Source of the DNA: Bacteroidales bacterium | Lineage (GTDB): Bacteria; Bacteroidota; Bacteroidia; Bacteroidales; UBA4181 | DNA: 48,038 nucleotides | Assembly: GCA_031265445.1 (NCBI GenBank) | Contig: JAISCQ010000274.1 | Coordinates: forward strand, 1 to 48,038 | Direction of reading: 5' to 3' | Shown here: positions 34,113 to 43,151 of the stretch, piece after piece | Layout: each line of letters starts with the position of its first letter | How positions within the stretch are numbered: the stretch's first letter is position 1 | Translations under genes and position numbers: made by a program | Notes under the pieces: model-generated | Told to the model about the DNA's origin: nothing | Seen by the model: only the letters and a program-made list of their open reading frames with translations | Database searches by the model: none

Positions 34113-35648
34113 TTATTTCTCTATATCTGTTACCTGTAACCCGTTCTTTTCTGTCATCACCCAGGTACAGTCGGCATTTGAGCGCCAGCGGAGCCAGCGT
34201 CCGAGGGCGCGGTCGTTGCACAAAGTCTTGTCTGCAACAATGATGACGCCTTCGGGAACGTAAAGTACCACATCCAGCGTCTGAAACTTCCATTTATCCT
34301 GTGGCGTTACCGTAAAATAAGGGTCAAGAGTCAGCGCCGAATCGCGCGCATCTACGGTATATGCAATGTTTTCCGCATACTGGTATGCAGCGCGCTTGCT
34401 TTCGCCCTGCGACTCGCGGTTGAGCCTCAGCTTTACCTGCCCGTCTTCGCTTTTATGCACGCGCAGGCTTGGCTTACCATAGAAACAACGGTTGTCTTTG
34501 TCGAAATAAACCTCCATCGGGTTGTTCGAAATCTGCAAGCTCGACGGGGCTACGGCCAGGAAGATCGTATCCGACGGGGCTAACTGCCGCGTTTCCACAA
34601 TCTGATCGTTGCGCCAGGCAAAGTTACGCGCTTGCGAGAGACATACAATGATGCCCGTTACAATTGCAATGACCCACAATACGGACAATGCTACATGCAG
34701 CAGTTTGCGCTTCACCCTGAACCCGACAATCAGCCTGGCTCCCCAGAATATGAGTGCGAATACCGGCAATACCGCCACCAGGATCATACAGATCAGCAAA
34801 AAAGTATACGATGCGGGCGTAATAATATGGCGGAACAGTTCGGTGAACGACAGGAAATCCCAGTCCACCATACTGTTGAAAGCAAGATCCTGTATAAAGA
34901 TCAGGACAATCAGGCCAATGGCGATGCAAATGCCCCAGCATAACATGAATAATCCCAGAAGGACGCCAAGTATGCGTCCGGAAACATCGAATACCTTGCC
35001 GAGAAATTCGCCGGCTTCGTTCAGGAAGTTACGGAACGATTGCGAGAGCGATGGATCGGAAAGATTTTCCTTGATGATTTTCTCAATATTACTGATGGTC
35101 ACCGGTTCGCCGCTCATTTCGAGTTTTTGCGCGGTTGTTTTGGCTTTGGGAATGATGATCCACAGGAGCGCGTAAAATGCGATCGATAAGCCGTAGAAAA
35201 ATGCGACGGCAAGGAATACCAGGCGCAGGGCAAGCGGACTGATCCCCAGCCATGCTGCAATGCCGGAACAAACGCCGCCGATATAGCGCTGATCGGGATC
35301 GCGATAGAGCCGTCGACGTATGGACTTTCCCGGTTGCTGCGCCGGTTGTGGAGGAGTCGCGGTTCCGGCTTCGAAATCCGCATCGGCGCCGACAATATCT
35401 TCCGGCGTACCGAGTGTCTGGATCACCTTCGTTACATCCGCCAGTGTGATTACCTGCCCGGTTCCGCCATTCCGCTCGGCAAACAGTTCGGAGATACGCG
35501 CCTCTATATCGGTAATAATTTCGCGGCCTCCCTGCTCCTGCTCAAAATATTCGCCCAATGCATCGAGATACGAGCCAAGTTTGCCGAATGCATCGTCGTC
35601 GATACTGAAAACAATACCATTGATATTGATGGTTTCTACACGTTTCAT
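34113..35648 (-). CDS. PspC-domain membrane protein, long form
   Basis: A 511-residue inner-membrane protein. Residues 1-100 resemble the N-terminus of the short paralogue upstream. The PspC domain (about 108-170) carries LYRDPDQRYIGGVCSGIAAWLG and an ALLWIIIPK end. Four or so further helices span about 215-340. The C-terminal ~170 residues are beta-rich and probably extracytoplasmic (YVPEGVIIVADKTL). It is third in a PspC-PadR-PspC operon, 15 bp after padR. Such proteins are linked to envelope-stress signalling, but a direct role here is inferred. Confidence 0.85.
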   Translation of the reverse strand: MKRVETININGIVFSIDDDAFGKLGSYLDALGEYFEQEQGGREIITDIEARISELFAERNGGTGQVITLADVTKVIQTLGTPEDIVGADADFEAGTATPPQPAQQPGKSIRRRLYRDPDQRYIGGVCSGIAAWLGISPLALRLVFLAVAFFYGLSIAFYALLWIIIPKAKTTAQKLEMSGEPVTISNIEKIIKENLSDPSLSQSFRNFLNEAGEFLGKVFDVSGRILGVLLGLFMLCWGICIAIGLIVLIFIQDLAFNSMVDWDFLSFTELFRHIITPASYTFLLICMILVAVLPVFALIFWGARLIVGFRVKRKLLHVALSVLWVIAIVTGIIVCLSQARNFAWRNDQIVETRQLAPSDTIFLAVAPSSLQISNNPMEVYFDKDNRCFYGKPSLRVHKSEDGQVKLRLNRESQGESKRAAYQYAENIAYTVDARDSALTLDPYFTVTPQDKWKFQTLDVVLYVPEGVIIVADKTLCNDRALGRWLRWRSNADCTWVMTEKNGLQVTDIEK

Positions 35649-35663
35649 TTTTGTTTGATTTGA

Positions 35664-36002
35664 TTAGATTGTTTGACGATTGTTACGAAGTTTATTCACC
35701 GAGTCGACCAGTTCCTGCCACGACGCGTCGAGGTCGGCCAGGAAACGCCTGCCTTCCCCGGTGATGGTGTAATACTTGCGCGGCGGACCCTGCGTCGACT
35801 CTTCCCAGCGGTAGGCCAGCAACCCGGCATTTTTCTGTCGGGTGAGCAGCGGGTATAATGTCCCTTCTACGACGATCATCTGCGCCTCTTTCAGCCGGTT
35901 GATAATGTCGGAAGCGTATGCATCGCCGTCAGACAATACGCAGAGGATACAATATTCCAGTATTCCTTTGCGCATCTGGGCTTTTACATTTTCGGCGCTC
36001 AT
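35664..36002 (-). CDS. PadR-family transcriptional regulator
   Basis: A 112-residue winged-helix repressor. The PadR core runs GILEYCILCVLSDGDAYASD, IVVEGTLYPLLTRQKNAGLL and the wing PPRKYYTITGEG. It lacks the long C-terminal dimerisation helix of group-I PadR, so it is the short group-II type. It starts 2 bp after the short pspC gene and is followed 15 bp later by the long pspC gene, which suggests that it controls its own operon. Confidence 0.92.
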   Translation of the reverse strand: MSAENVKAQMRKGILEYCILCVLSDGDAYASDIINRLKEAQMIVVEGTLYPLLTRQKNAGLLAYRWEESTQGPPRKYYTITGEGRRFLADLDASWQELVDSVNKLRNNRQTI

Positions 36003-36004
36003 GG

Positions 36005-36448
36005 TCAGGCGATTAACATTTTAGGAGCCCTGGGAATAATGATCCAAAGGATGATGTACAGCCAGAAACCCAGAGTGCCCAGGAAGCCGGCAATCACAAA
36101 AAGCACCCGTACGATCACAGGATCAATTTCAAAATAATCGCCCAAACCGGTACATACGCCGGCAATCATCTTGTCCTTCGGCTGGCGGTACAACCTTTTC
36201 CCGCCGATTGCCGATGTGGCTGCCTGATATTCCGATGCCGAAAAACCAAGCTGATACAGCGCATCCACCACGTCAGGATAAGTGACAACCGGTTTGCCGC
36301 CGAGTTTTTGCTCCAGCCGATCGGCTACCTGTGCTTCCAGTTCCTGCTTCTTCCACTGGGCGTTCAATACATTATTTAAATATGCATAAGCATCTTCCTC
36401 TATTTGAAACATCTTAGTACCAAGATGAATCGAAATAACTTTTTTCAT
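36005..36448 (-). CDS. PspC-domain membrane protein, short form
   Basis: A 147-residue protein. An N-terminal cytoplasmic domain (about 1-80, MKKVISIHLGTKMFQIEEDA) is shared with the long form. The PspC domain (about 85-145) reads LYRQPKDKMIAGVCTGLGDYF and then a helix pair ending YIILWIIIPRAP. First gene of the operon. A -7 box TATCTTTG lies on the minus strand at 36499-36492, about 45 bp upstream. Confidence 0.85.
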   Translation of the reverse strand: MKKVISIHLGTKMFQIEEDAYAYLNNVLNAQWKKQELEAQVADRLEQKLGGKPVVTYPDVVDALYQLGFSASEYQAATSAIGGKRLYRQPKDKMIAGVCTGLGDYFEIDPVIVRVLFVIAGFLGTLGFWLYIILWIIIPRAPKMLIA

Positions 36449-36491
36449 GACATTTAATTATTTTAATGATGATGAATTAAAAATGACAATG

Positions 36492-36499
36492 CAAAGATA
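36492..36499 (-). promoter_or_regulatory. -7 box (TATCTTTG) for the PspC-PadR operon
   Basis: The reverse complement of caaagata. The surrounding 36470-36600 is AT-rich and holds no gene. The adjacent pair tagtaccatg and caaagtacta may be a PadR operator half-site pair, but that is only a guess. Confidence 0.55.
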
Positions 36500-36730
36500 T
36501 GATAAATTTTTAGTACCATGTATAACAAAGTACTAATTTTTGAAAATATTTTTACATTATTTTTTTAATGTATTGAATAATACGTGTATAATGTGGTTCT
36601 TTCCGAGCTGTCGAGTTGACGAAACAATCACAATATCCCTGTTTTTACCATTAGCAGGAATCACTTGAACCGGATCGCCCGCATCACTGAAAAAACAGTT
36701 TCCGGCAATACTTGAAACAGGCAGAAAACC

Positions 36731-37447
36731 TCAAATCTCCAGGAAATCGTTCATGGTAAAGATTCCTTTCCTGTCATGAATATATTCGGCTGCCATCACG
36801 GCGCCAAGGGCAAGGCCTTTCCGGTTGTGGGCGGTATGTATGATCTCGATATCATCAATCTCCGAAGAATACTTCACATGGTGCGTTCCGGGTACATTTT
36901 CCCTGCGGACGGCATGTATCGGGAGCGCATCGGGACTGTTGCCGCCGTCGAGCTCCCATTTTTTGATGCGGGGCATTTCGCTCATGACGCCTTCGGCAAG
37001 AGTGATGGCGGTTCCGCTGGGTGCATCCAGTTTTTGCGTATGATGCGTTTCTTCGATATCCACCGTATAATCCGGGAAACGGTTCATGATCCGTGCCAGG
37101 CGACGGTTGATTTCGAAAAAAACATTAACGCCAAGGCTGAAATTTGAAGTACAGAGCATCGACCCATTATGTTGCGTGCAAAGTTTTTTCGCTTCCTCCA
37201 GCCGGCTGTACCATCCCGTGGAGCCTGAAACAACCGGAACGCCATATTCGATGCAGCGGGTAACGTTGGCAAAAGCCGTTTCGGGCTTGGTAAACTCGAT
37301 GGCTACCTGTGCTTTCCCAAGATTGTCCCGTGTAAACTCGTCCAGGTTGTCAATGTCAATTTTCAGGACAACCCGGTGTCCTCTTTCTACAGCAATGGAT
37401 TCTACCATCTTACCCATCTTGCCGTATCCGATTAATGCGATGTTCAT
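36731..37447 (-). CDS. dapB: 4-hydroxy-tetrahydrodipicolinate reductase DapB
   Basis: A 238-residue NAD(P)H-dependent reductase in the diaminopimelate/lysine pathway, supplying peptidoglycan precursors. The Rossmann start is MNIALIGYGKMGKM. The catalytic signature EETHHTQKLDAPSGTA holds the His-His pair and the Lys. STGWYSRLEEAKKL and the later HTAHNRKGLALGA are also typical. It is shorter than the E. coli enzyme but normal for Bacteroidota. No other dap gene is adjacent. Confidence 0.96.
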   Translation of the reverse strand: MNIALIGYGKMGKMVESIAVERGHRVVLKIDIDNLDEFTRDNLGKAQVAIEFTKPETAFANVTRCIEYGVPVVSGSTGWYSRLEEAKKLCTQHNGSMLCTSNFSLGVNVFFEINRRLARIMNRFPDYTVDIEETHHTQKLDAPSGTAITLAEGVMSEMPRIKKWELDGGNSPDALPIHAVRRENVPGTHHVKYSSEIDDIEIIHTAHNRKGLALGAVMAAEYIHDRKGIFTMNDFLEI

Positions 37448-37483
37448 TTTTGATTTTTTTGATTACTGATACATGTGATACCA

Positions 37484-37517
37484 AAGACCCCGGAAGTTTT
37501 GAAATTTCCGGGGTCTT
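37484..37517 (-). terminator. Strong hairpin downstream of the small secreted-protein gene
   Basis: A 12-bp perfect stem, aagaccccggaa/ttccggggtctt, with a 10-nt loop. It separates the minus-strand block ending at 37619 from dapB. A second GC-rich hairpin (CCCGC/GCGGG, 37590-37604) lies immediately after that gene's stop. Confidence 0.7.
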
Positions 37518-37618
37518 GATCATATTGAATTTAGCCTGACCCGCACATCAAGTGAACAGTATCCGATTCGGGAAACTTGGCGAAGCGGCCCCGCCGAAAG
37601 CGGGCAACGGGCCGAGGC

Positions 37619-38092
37619 CTATAACGTTTTCACGTGAGACAGGAGCGCTATGGCCGAACCCTCCTTGCCGTCCTTCACCGATATGAAAATGATGTATATG
37701 GCTGTTTTATGACAATCGAAATCAAAATTCTGGTATTCCTTACCTGTTTCCGGGTTATATGAACTCCCCATCAGTTTGGCTTCGTCGTACAGTTGCAGGA
37801 CAGCTTCGCCCGGCGATTCCTCGTCCGTACAGATGGTGAACCTGTACCGGTGTCCTGCGCGGAGCGCTAAGGCCTGCCTGAAGACAGGCGCTCGTTCGCC
37901 ATCCTTTGCGGCTGCCAGTTGAACCGGATAGTCGGATTGGAAAGTGGCGCCTCCCGCCAGTTTCGTACACAGCTCAACCCTTTGCGCTTCCGTTTGAGCC
38001 TTTGCCGACTGGGAAAAGAAAGCGACGGTAAATAAAAATAAGGTCAGGAAAAATATTTTTTTCATCTCGTGGAAGGATTTTTTAAAATTCAT
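37619..38092 (-). CDS. Small secreted protein of unknown function, partner of the TerB-ABC block
   Basis: 157 residues from 38092, or 148 if started at MKKIFFLTLFLFTVAFF (38065), which gives a clean signal peptide ending near AKA. The mature part is beta-rich (YRFTICTDEES; LQLYDEAKLMGSSYN; YIIFISVKDGKEGSAIALLSH), like a small C2- or jelly-roll-type exported protein. I recognise no family. The 38092 ATG overlaps the upstream gene's stop as TAATG, which suggests translational coupling and supports the longer start. It is the last gene of the minus-strand block beginning with the ABC transporter. Confidence 0.7.
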   Translation of the reverse strand: MNFKKSFHEMKKIFFLTLFLFTVAFFSQSAKAQTEAQRVELCTKLAGGATFQSDYPVQLAAAKDGERAPVFRQALALRAGHRYRFTICTDEESPGEAVLQLYDEAKLMGSSYNPETGKEYQNFDFDCHKTAIYIIFISVKDGKEGSAIALLSHVKTL

Positions 38093-39006
38093 TATTTGAT
38101 CAATTTGCCCCGGACGATTTCGGCCTGCGTCATAATTGCCTGCATCTGTTCCTCGGTATAATGGACGGTGCTGGTTTCGGTCTGCACGATGGTCAACATT
38201 CCGTCCACTTCGATGGCTTTCGGCTCGCCGATCTCGATGGTGATCCTGATCCCGTCGTAGATCTCCTTAATAGCGGTCAGGTCGACGATCAGGTCGGCTA
38301 TATACTGCTCCTTTTTATAATTATTCAGGATGATCAGCAACTGGTCGAGGATCACTTTCTGCTCGCCGATACTCTCGGCCAAACGCTTCTCGTCGGGGCG
38401 TTCCTTCAAAAACTGCGCCGACAGGTACAGTCCTTCCACCCAAACGCCGGCTATCATCAAGGTACTGAGGTTGCCGCGGCCGTTCTTTTGCAGGTACTTG
38501 TCCATCTTGTTGAAACTCCGCTGCGAAATATACACCAGCGAGTCGATGTTCTGGTTGTTGGTGGCCAGACGCTTCAAGGTAGAGAAATCGAAAAACTGTC
38601 CCACGTTGATCCCGTCGGCCAGGTTCTTCATTGCCGTAATATAGTCCAGCACCAGCGACGTCTTGCCGTACATGTTCAAATAACCGAGGTCGGTACCGAA
38701 AATACCCAGATTGAATGCCTTTGCAGAACTGGTATTGTAATTCGAAACATTTTTGGTTGTTGCCAGATACTTTTGCGAAAACGGCACTTTCAGGGTTTTC
38801 ACCAGCGAAGCCATTTCAATAGGCGACGAGATATTACCCACCATTTCCTCCATCACGCTCGGTTTCACTTTCAGCTCCCCTTCACTGCGAATTGAGTCGG
38901 GGATAGCAAAATCGTCCGTATTTGTCCGGCTACAAGTGGTGCAGGAGGTGAGTCCCTGCATCACCAGCGCTACAAAAGCGATGACAAATAAAGATTTATG
39001 AATCAT
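38092..39006 (-). CDS. Lipoprotein of unknown function downstream of the TerB-ABC transporter
   Basis: A 304-residue lipoprotein. The signal peptide ends at lipobox GLTSC, followed by a Cys-rich TTCS tail. The body is predicted mostly helical (LDYITAMKNLADGINVGQFFDF; SFNKMDKYLQKNGRG; VILDQLLIILNNYKKEQ), with no catalytic motif I can identify. It follows the ABC gene by 34 bp and overlaps the next gene by a TAATG. It also has its own -7 box in the gap (39036-39029). It is plausibly an extracytoplasmic partner of the transporter. Confidence 0.75.
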   Translation of the reverse strand: MIHKSLFVIAFVALVMQGLTSCTTCSRTNTDDFAIPDSIRSEGELKVKPSVMEEMVGNISSPIEMASLVKTLKVPFSQKYLATTKNVSNYNTSSAKAFNLGIFGTDLGYLNMYGKTSLVLDYITAMKNLADGINVGQFFDFSTLKRLATNNQNIDSLVYISQRSFNKMDKYLQKNGRGNLSTLMIAGVWVEGLYLSAQFLKERPDEKRLAESIGEQKVILDQLLIILNNYKKEQYIADLIVDLTAIKEIYDGIRITIEIGEPKAIEVDGMLTIVQTETSTVHYTEEQMQAIMTQAEIVRGKLIK

Positions 39007-39028
39007 ACGGTTACTTATTTTAAAGATA

Positions 39029-39036
39029 CAAAGTTA
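39029..39036 (-). promoter_or_regulatory. Internal -7 box (TAACTTTG) before the lipoprotein gene
   Basis: The reverse complement of caaagtta, 23 bp upstream of the lipoprotein ATG and 4 bp from the end of the ABC gene. It would allow the two exported partners to be made without the transporter. Confidence 0.5.
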
Positions 39037-39040
39037 AGAA

Positions 39041-42000
39041 TTATTTTTTGAAATGTATACGGCCAAAGAAATCCATTAATTTTTTCAGCCAGTCGTAATA
39101 CAATGCAGCATACAGCAAAGCCGAGTAAAGCCAGATCAAGCAGATATTGAACCAGTAGGTATCAAAAAATGTACCTGCAAAATATTTTCGCGGCGCAAAG
39201 AAATGGGTGCGGACATTGACCATACTCGTGGTGGTCGGATCCTTGTAAATCGGGTCGATCTGCTGTACCAACTCCTGATCGAACTCCAAAATTTTATTTT
39301 TTTCGAACGATTTCTTCACAATCTCGCCCAAATGCTCGTTTTGGTACGAATTTTTGAGATCGGTATAGAGCTGGGCGTTCCGGTCGAGCATGAAACCGAT
39401 CAGTTTTTCCTTTTCGGTGTTGGCATGGGCAAACTCAGTCATATATCGCTCGTTCATCGCTCCGATGAATGTTTCCAGCTGAACGGCCGCCTCAACGTCA
39501 AATTTATCGGGAGTAAGCAGCAAAAGGTCGAAAGGCGCGGCAGGGTTAAGGGCCATCTCCTTCTTTACCTCATTGTACAACACTTTCAGTTCGCCGGCAT
39601 TTTCCGTTACCTTCCCTTTTGCCGACAGTTCGTCGAAACACAGGTTGAAGCGTTTTTCCATTTCGGGAATCAGATATACCTGCCGGAAATCGGCTGTACT
39701 TTCGCGTTTTTCGATGTCGTAGAAGTACCGCTCAAAACGGTTGTCCTTGTATTGGTGCACCATCAATGCTTCATACGACCAGCGTGTCACCATGAACTCG
39801 GCCACCAGCGGCACCTTATTGATGCTGCCTACATTGCGGTTCAGTTTGTCGAAGCTGAACATCGCGCCGCTGAGCACCATCATCGGGATCATCAACAGCG
39901 GGATGATGATGTAGATGGTAACCGCCGAATTGAACGAAGCCGAAATGTTCAGCCCAAGGATGTTGGCAAACACCGCCGTAGAGAACAGCGCCAGCCAGTA
40001 GGCGAAATACATGCCTTTCACTTCGAGGATCGTGTTGGCGATCGACACAAACAGCAACGATTGAACAGCAGAAATGGCGATCAGGATCAATACTTTGGAA
40101 ACCAGGTAACTCGACTTGCTCAGGTTGAGAAATGCCTCTCGCTTGAGTATCTTGCGGTCGCGGAATATTTCTTCGGCGCTCACGATCAACCCCAGGAACA
40201 GGGCTACGATGAGGCTCATGAAGATAAAGATGGGAATATTTTCGTTTTCGCGGAAGATGTACACTTTCGACATCGGGTCGGCGATATAGCGGATCACATA
40301 CGCCAGGATGAAAGCCAGCGCCGGCGCCTCGAGCATCGTAAGCATCAGGTATTGTTTGTTGCTGATTTTCGAGAAGAAATCGCGGACCGTATAGATGCGT
40401 AGCTGCTTGAACCAGTTGGGTATGTTCAGTGCCTTTGGCGGCTTGTCCTGTATGACGTCTTGCGTTTCGGTCATATAATTCTTCCGGTAGAGTTCCTCCC
40501 ACTGCGGCGGCGAAATTTTCCGCTTGTCGGTGTATCGGCCGAATTCGTCGACCACCCGCGCCTCGATGATATTGAAGATCAGCTCCGGGTTCACATTGCC
40601 GCACACGGGACACTCGCCTACATCGCTGTTGATCTGCGCGTCGATGCGCTTGAAATACATCACCGCTTCCACCGGGTTTCCGTAGTAAATCAGGTAACCG
40701 CCGGTGTCGAGGATGATCATCCTGTCGAACATCTTGTAAATATCCGACGACGGCTGGTGAATCACCACGAAGATCAGTTTTCCTTTCAGGACAAGCTCAC
40801 GCAGGAGGTCCATCACGTTTTCCGAATCGCTCGACGACAAACCCGATGTAGGCTCATCCACAAACAGTATCGACGGTTCGCGGAGCAGCTCCAGCGCAAT
40901 GTTCAGCCTTTTGCGCTGTCCTCCGCTGATGGTTTTATTCAGCGGCGACCCCACCTTCAAGTCCTTGCGGTCGTGCAGGCCGAGGCTATGCAAGGTCTTA
41001 TCCACCAGCGCCACCAATTCTTTCTCGCTTTTGTCGCGGAAGCACAGCTTGGCATTATAATAAAGGTTCTCGAAAACGGTCAGTTCCTCAATCAGCAGGT
41101 CGTCCTGCGGGATATAGCCGATCACGCCTTCGAGTTTTTCCCTTTCGGCGTGCAGATCAACGCCATTGATCAGTACTTCGCCTTTCGATGGTTTTTCGAG
41201 TCCGCACAACACATTTAATAATGTAGTCTTGCCGGCACCGCTGGCGCCCATAATCCCGATGAGTTTGCCGTGTCCCTCGGTAAAGCTGATGTTGCGCAAC
41301 CCGACGGCGCCATTGGGAAATTTGAAATCGAGGCGCTTCACCTCGAACGATATTTTATTGGCGGTCAGGTCGGCCAGAAAGTGCGACACCACATCGCTGT
41401 AGTAAACCGGCTTGCCCTTGGGCATTTTTACCGTGCTACCGCTGGCAAACAGGTATATGCGGCGTTTGTTCAGTCCTAACCCGTTCAGGAAGAGCGATTC
41501 GTTGCCGGTATATTTCAGGAAATAAAGATCGACGCTCGGTACGCGAAGCAGCGCTATGATTCCCTCCAGTTCGTCGGTTTTGATGAATTTGGCGCCGGAC
41601 AATTGCGGCTGGTCGCTGCTGATGAGCAGAATATCCGGAAGATCAAGCTCTTCGGGCTGATTTTTCACTACAAAAGTCTCAATGCTTTGAAACTCCTCCT
41701 TCGACACCTTGAATACTTCCGCCACCGTATTGATAATGGCCATACGCTGGTCGGAAAACTTGCGGTCGGCGTTCACCAGTTCGAACAGACGCAGCAGCGA
41801 CACCACTTTCTGCTCCTGGGTCAGCGTCTTGTTGATCTTTTTGCAGATGCCCAGCACGCGAACCGAATCCTTCACGGAGGTCAGCTTCTTTTTTCCGGTA
41901 TCTTCCTTATCGGTTTCTTCCGAAGATTGTTCGTCAAATAATTTCAAGTATTCGCTGGCAGTTTCCTGGCTGAGCTGCTGGTTGAGAAAACTCTCAACAT

Positions 42001-42088
42001 AAGCGCGTTCGCCACTCAAAACGCCTTCGTCTTGTTTTACAATCAATGCAAACAATTGCATTAACGCCCTCAAAATTTCCTCACTCAT
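39041..42088 (-). CDS. TerB-like domain / ABC ATPase / ABC-2 permease fusion protein
   Basis: A 1015-residue fused transporter. An N-terminal TerB-like helical domain (about 1-150) includes an acidic SSEETDKEDTGKKK linker. A small domain of unclear type spans about 150-250. The ABCG-type ATPase (about 255-480) has Walker A GASGAGKTTLL, Q-loop YIPQDDLL, signature SGGQRKRLNIAL and Walker B ILFVDEPTSGLSS. A linker carries CPVCG. The ABC-2-like membrane region (about 570-780) is followed by a long soluble insertion (about 790-960) and a final helix near 985-1005. The ATPase-then-membrane order is that of half-size ABCG exporters, so two copies may dimerise. It is divergent from siaB/siaC and leads two exported partner genes. 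The substrate is unknown. Confidence 0.88.
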   Translation of the reverse strand: MSEEILRALMQLFALIVKQDEGVLSGERAYVESFLNQQLSQETASEYLKLFDEQSSEETDKEDTGKKKLTSVKDSVRVLGICKKINKTLTQEQKVVSLLRLFELVNADRKFSDQRMAIINTVAEVFKVSKEEFQSIETFVVKNQPEELDLPDILLISSDQPQLSGAKFIKTDELEGIIALLRVPSVDLYFLKYTGNESLFLNGLGLNKRRIYLFASGSTVKMPKGKPVYYSDVVSHFLADLTANKISFEVKRLDFKFPNGAVGLRNISFTEGHGKLIGIMGASGAGKTTLLNVLCGLEKPSKGEVLINGVDLHAEREKLEGVIGYIPQDDLLIEELTVFENLYYNAKLCFRDKSEKELVALVDKTLHSLGLHDRKDLKVGSPLNKTISGGQRKRLNIALELLREPSILFVDEPTSGLSSSDSENVMDLLRELVLKGKLIFVVIHQPSSDIYKMFDRMIILDTGGYLIYYGNPVEAVMYFKRIDAQINSDVGECPVCGNVNPELIFNIIEARVVDEFGRYTDKRKISPPQWEELYRKNYMTETQDVIQDKPPKALNIPNWFKQLRIYTVRDFFSKISNKQYLMLTMLEAPALAFILAYVIRYIADPMSKVYIFRENENIPIFIFMSLIVALFLGLIVSAEEIFRDRKILKREAFLNLSKSSYLVSKVLILIAISAVQSLLFVSIANTILEVKGMYFAYWLALFSTAVFANILGLNISASFNSAVTIYIIIPLLMIPMMVLSGAMFSFDKLNRNVGSINKVPLVAEFMVTRWSYEALMVHQYKDNRFERYFYDIEKRESTADFRQVYLIPEMEKRFNLCFDELSAKGKVTENAGELKVLYNEVKKEMALNPAAPFDLLLLTPDKFDVEAAVQLETFIGAMNERYMTEFAHANTEKEKLIGFMLDRNAQLYTDLKNSYQNEHLGEIVKKSFEKNKILEFDQELVQQIDPIYKDPTTTSMVNVRTHFFAPRKYFAGTFFDTYWFNICLIWLYSALLYAALYYDWLKKLMDFFGRIHFKK

Positions 42089-42522
42089 ATTACTACCCTA
42101 CCTTTTAGATAAGCTTTTTCTTTACTTATTCGTGTAAAAATACAAAGCATCGATAACTAAACAAATAATATCTACTTTTCGATCAGAACCTTATTCCTGT
42201 TTTACGGGAAAAAACCAAAAATGTTTCCCCAATGTTAACAAATATCATCTGCAAATTCGCATATTGTTTTTAACAATATATCAATCAATAATTTACAGCG
42301 ACAACGGATCAAAGTCGAAAAAAGCGGCCTTATTGCCTACCAACAAACATTTTCATACATTATTTGTTTATTTATAGACAGTTGATCATTAATTGATGTT
42401 TCCATGCAAAAAAAATGCAAATGACTGTAACCTCAACGCCGAATTTTCGTATAATGATCGTAATCCAAAAACGAAAATCAGTCAGGGACTCAAAAATTGT
42501 TGTATTCATTTGAAAAATAACA

Positions 42523-42530
42523 TATATTTG
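42523..42530 (+). promoter_or_regulatory. -7 box (TATATTTG) for siaB-siaC
   Basis: TATATTTG lies 44 bp upstream of the siaB-like ATG. The 42089-42573 intergenic stretch is AT-rich and holds no gene. It includes a palindrome, atattgtttttaacaatat, near 42262-42280 between the divergent transcripts, a possible shared operator. Confidence 0.55.
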
Positions 42531-42573
42531 TGCCAATATTTAAAATCTCATCTTTATATTATAGAAGAGCTAT

Positions 42574-43125
42574 ATGGGCTTTGATGTCAATCAGTTGTAT
42601 GCCGAAATTTGTGGGGATGATGTATTTTTTGCCTATGCAGGGAACATTGTATCGGAACAGATCAACCTGATCTTGGAAGAGATCGAAAAGAAGTCCGTAG
42701 AGGTGTCGACCAACATCAAGGTGAGGAAGAAGATCTATAACATCATGGTAGAAAGTCTTCAGAATCTTTTTCACCATTTGGACGATGTGCCCGAAGGATT
42801 ATCCGAAACCCTTGGTAAGAGATACGGAATGATTGTCATCAAAAGAGAAGGTGGTGATTTCAGGTTGACGGTCGGAAATTTTGTTTCGGCGGATAAAGTA
42901 AAGTTTCTCACCGAAAAAATAGCGAAAATCAATTCATTATCAAATGACGAGCTTAAAGAGATGTATAAATTCATCCTTAATTATCAAAAGTTATCCTCGA
43001 AAGGAGGCGGTGGTTTGGGATTGATCGATATTGCACGAAAATCCGACAAAAAACTTGAGTACAGGTTTTATCCCTACAGCGATCGTTATTATTTTTACAG
43101 GTTAGATATTTTTGTTTCAATATAG
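42574..43125 (+). CDS. siaB: SiaB-family protein kinase (GHKL fold)
   Basis: A 183-residue cytoplasmic protein of the SiaB/DUF6272 type. The N box is seen around ESLQNLFHHLDDV and the glycine-rich ATP lid in SSKGGGGLGLIDIARK. The family resembles anti-sigma-factor kinases that phosphorylate a partner antagonist on Ser/Thr. In Pseudomonas, SiaB phosphorylates SiaC, and the phosphatase SiaA reverses it. Here a SiaC-like gene follows after 26 bp. No SiaA or SiaD homologue is in the window. The start at MGFDVNQLYAEICGDD is the family-like start. Confidence 0.85.
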   Translation: MGFDVNQLYAEICGDDVFFAYAGNIVSEQINLILEEIEKKSVEVSTNIKVRKKIYNIMVESLQNLFHHLDDVPEGLSETLGKRYGMIVIKREGGDFRLTVGNFVSADKVKFLTEKIAKINSLSNDELKEMYKFILNYQKLSSKGGGGLGLIDIARKSDKKLEYRFYPYSDRYYFYRLDIFVSI

Positions 43126-43151
43126 AAATTGCGTAAATTATTAAAATTATT

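Noticed and set aside
39203-40402. 399-codon plus-strand ORF
   Set aside because: Antisense shadow of the ABC-2 region; His/Gln-rich low-complexity product.
42393-42584. 63-codon plus-strand ORF upstream of siaB
   Set aside because: It covers the TATATTTG promoter and AT-rich leader; no family resemblance.
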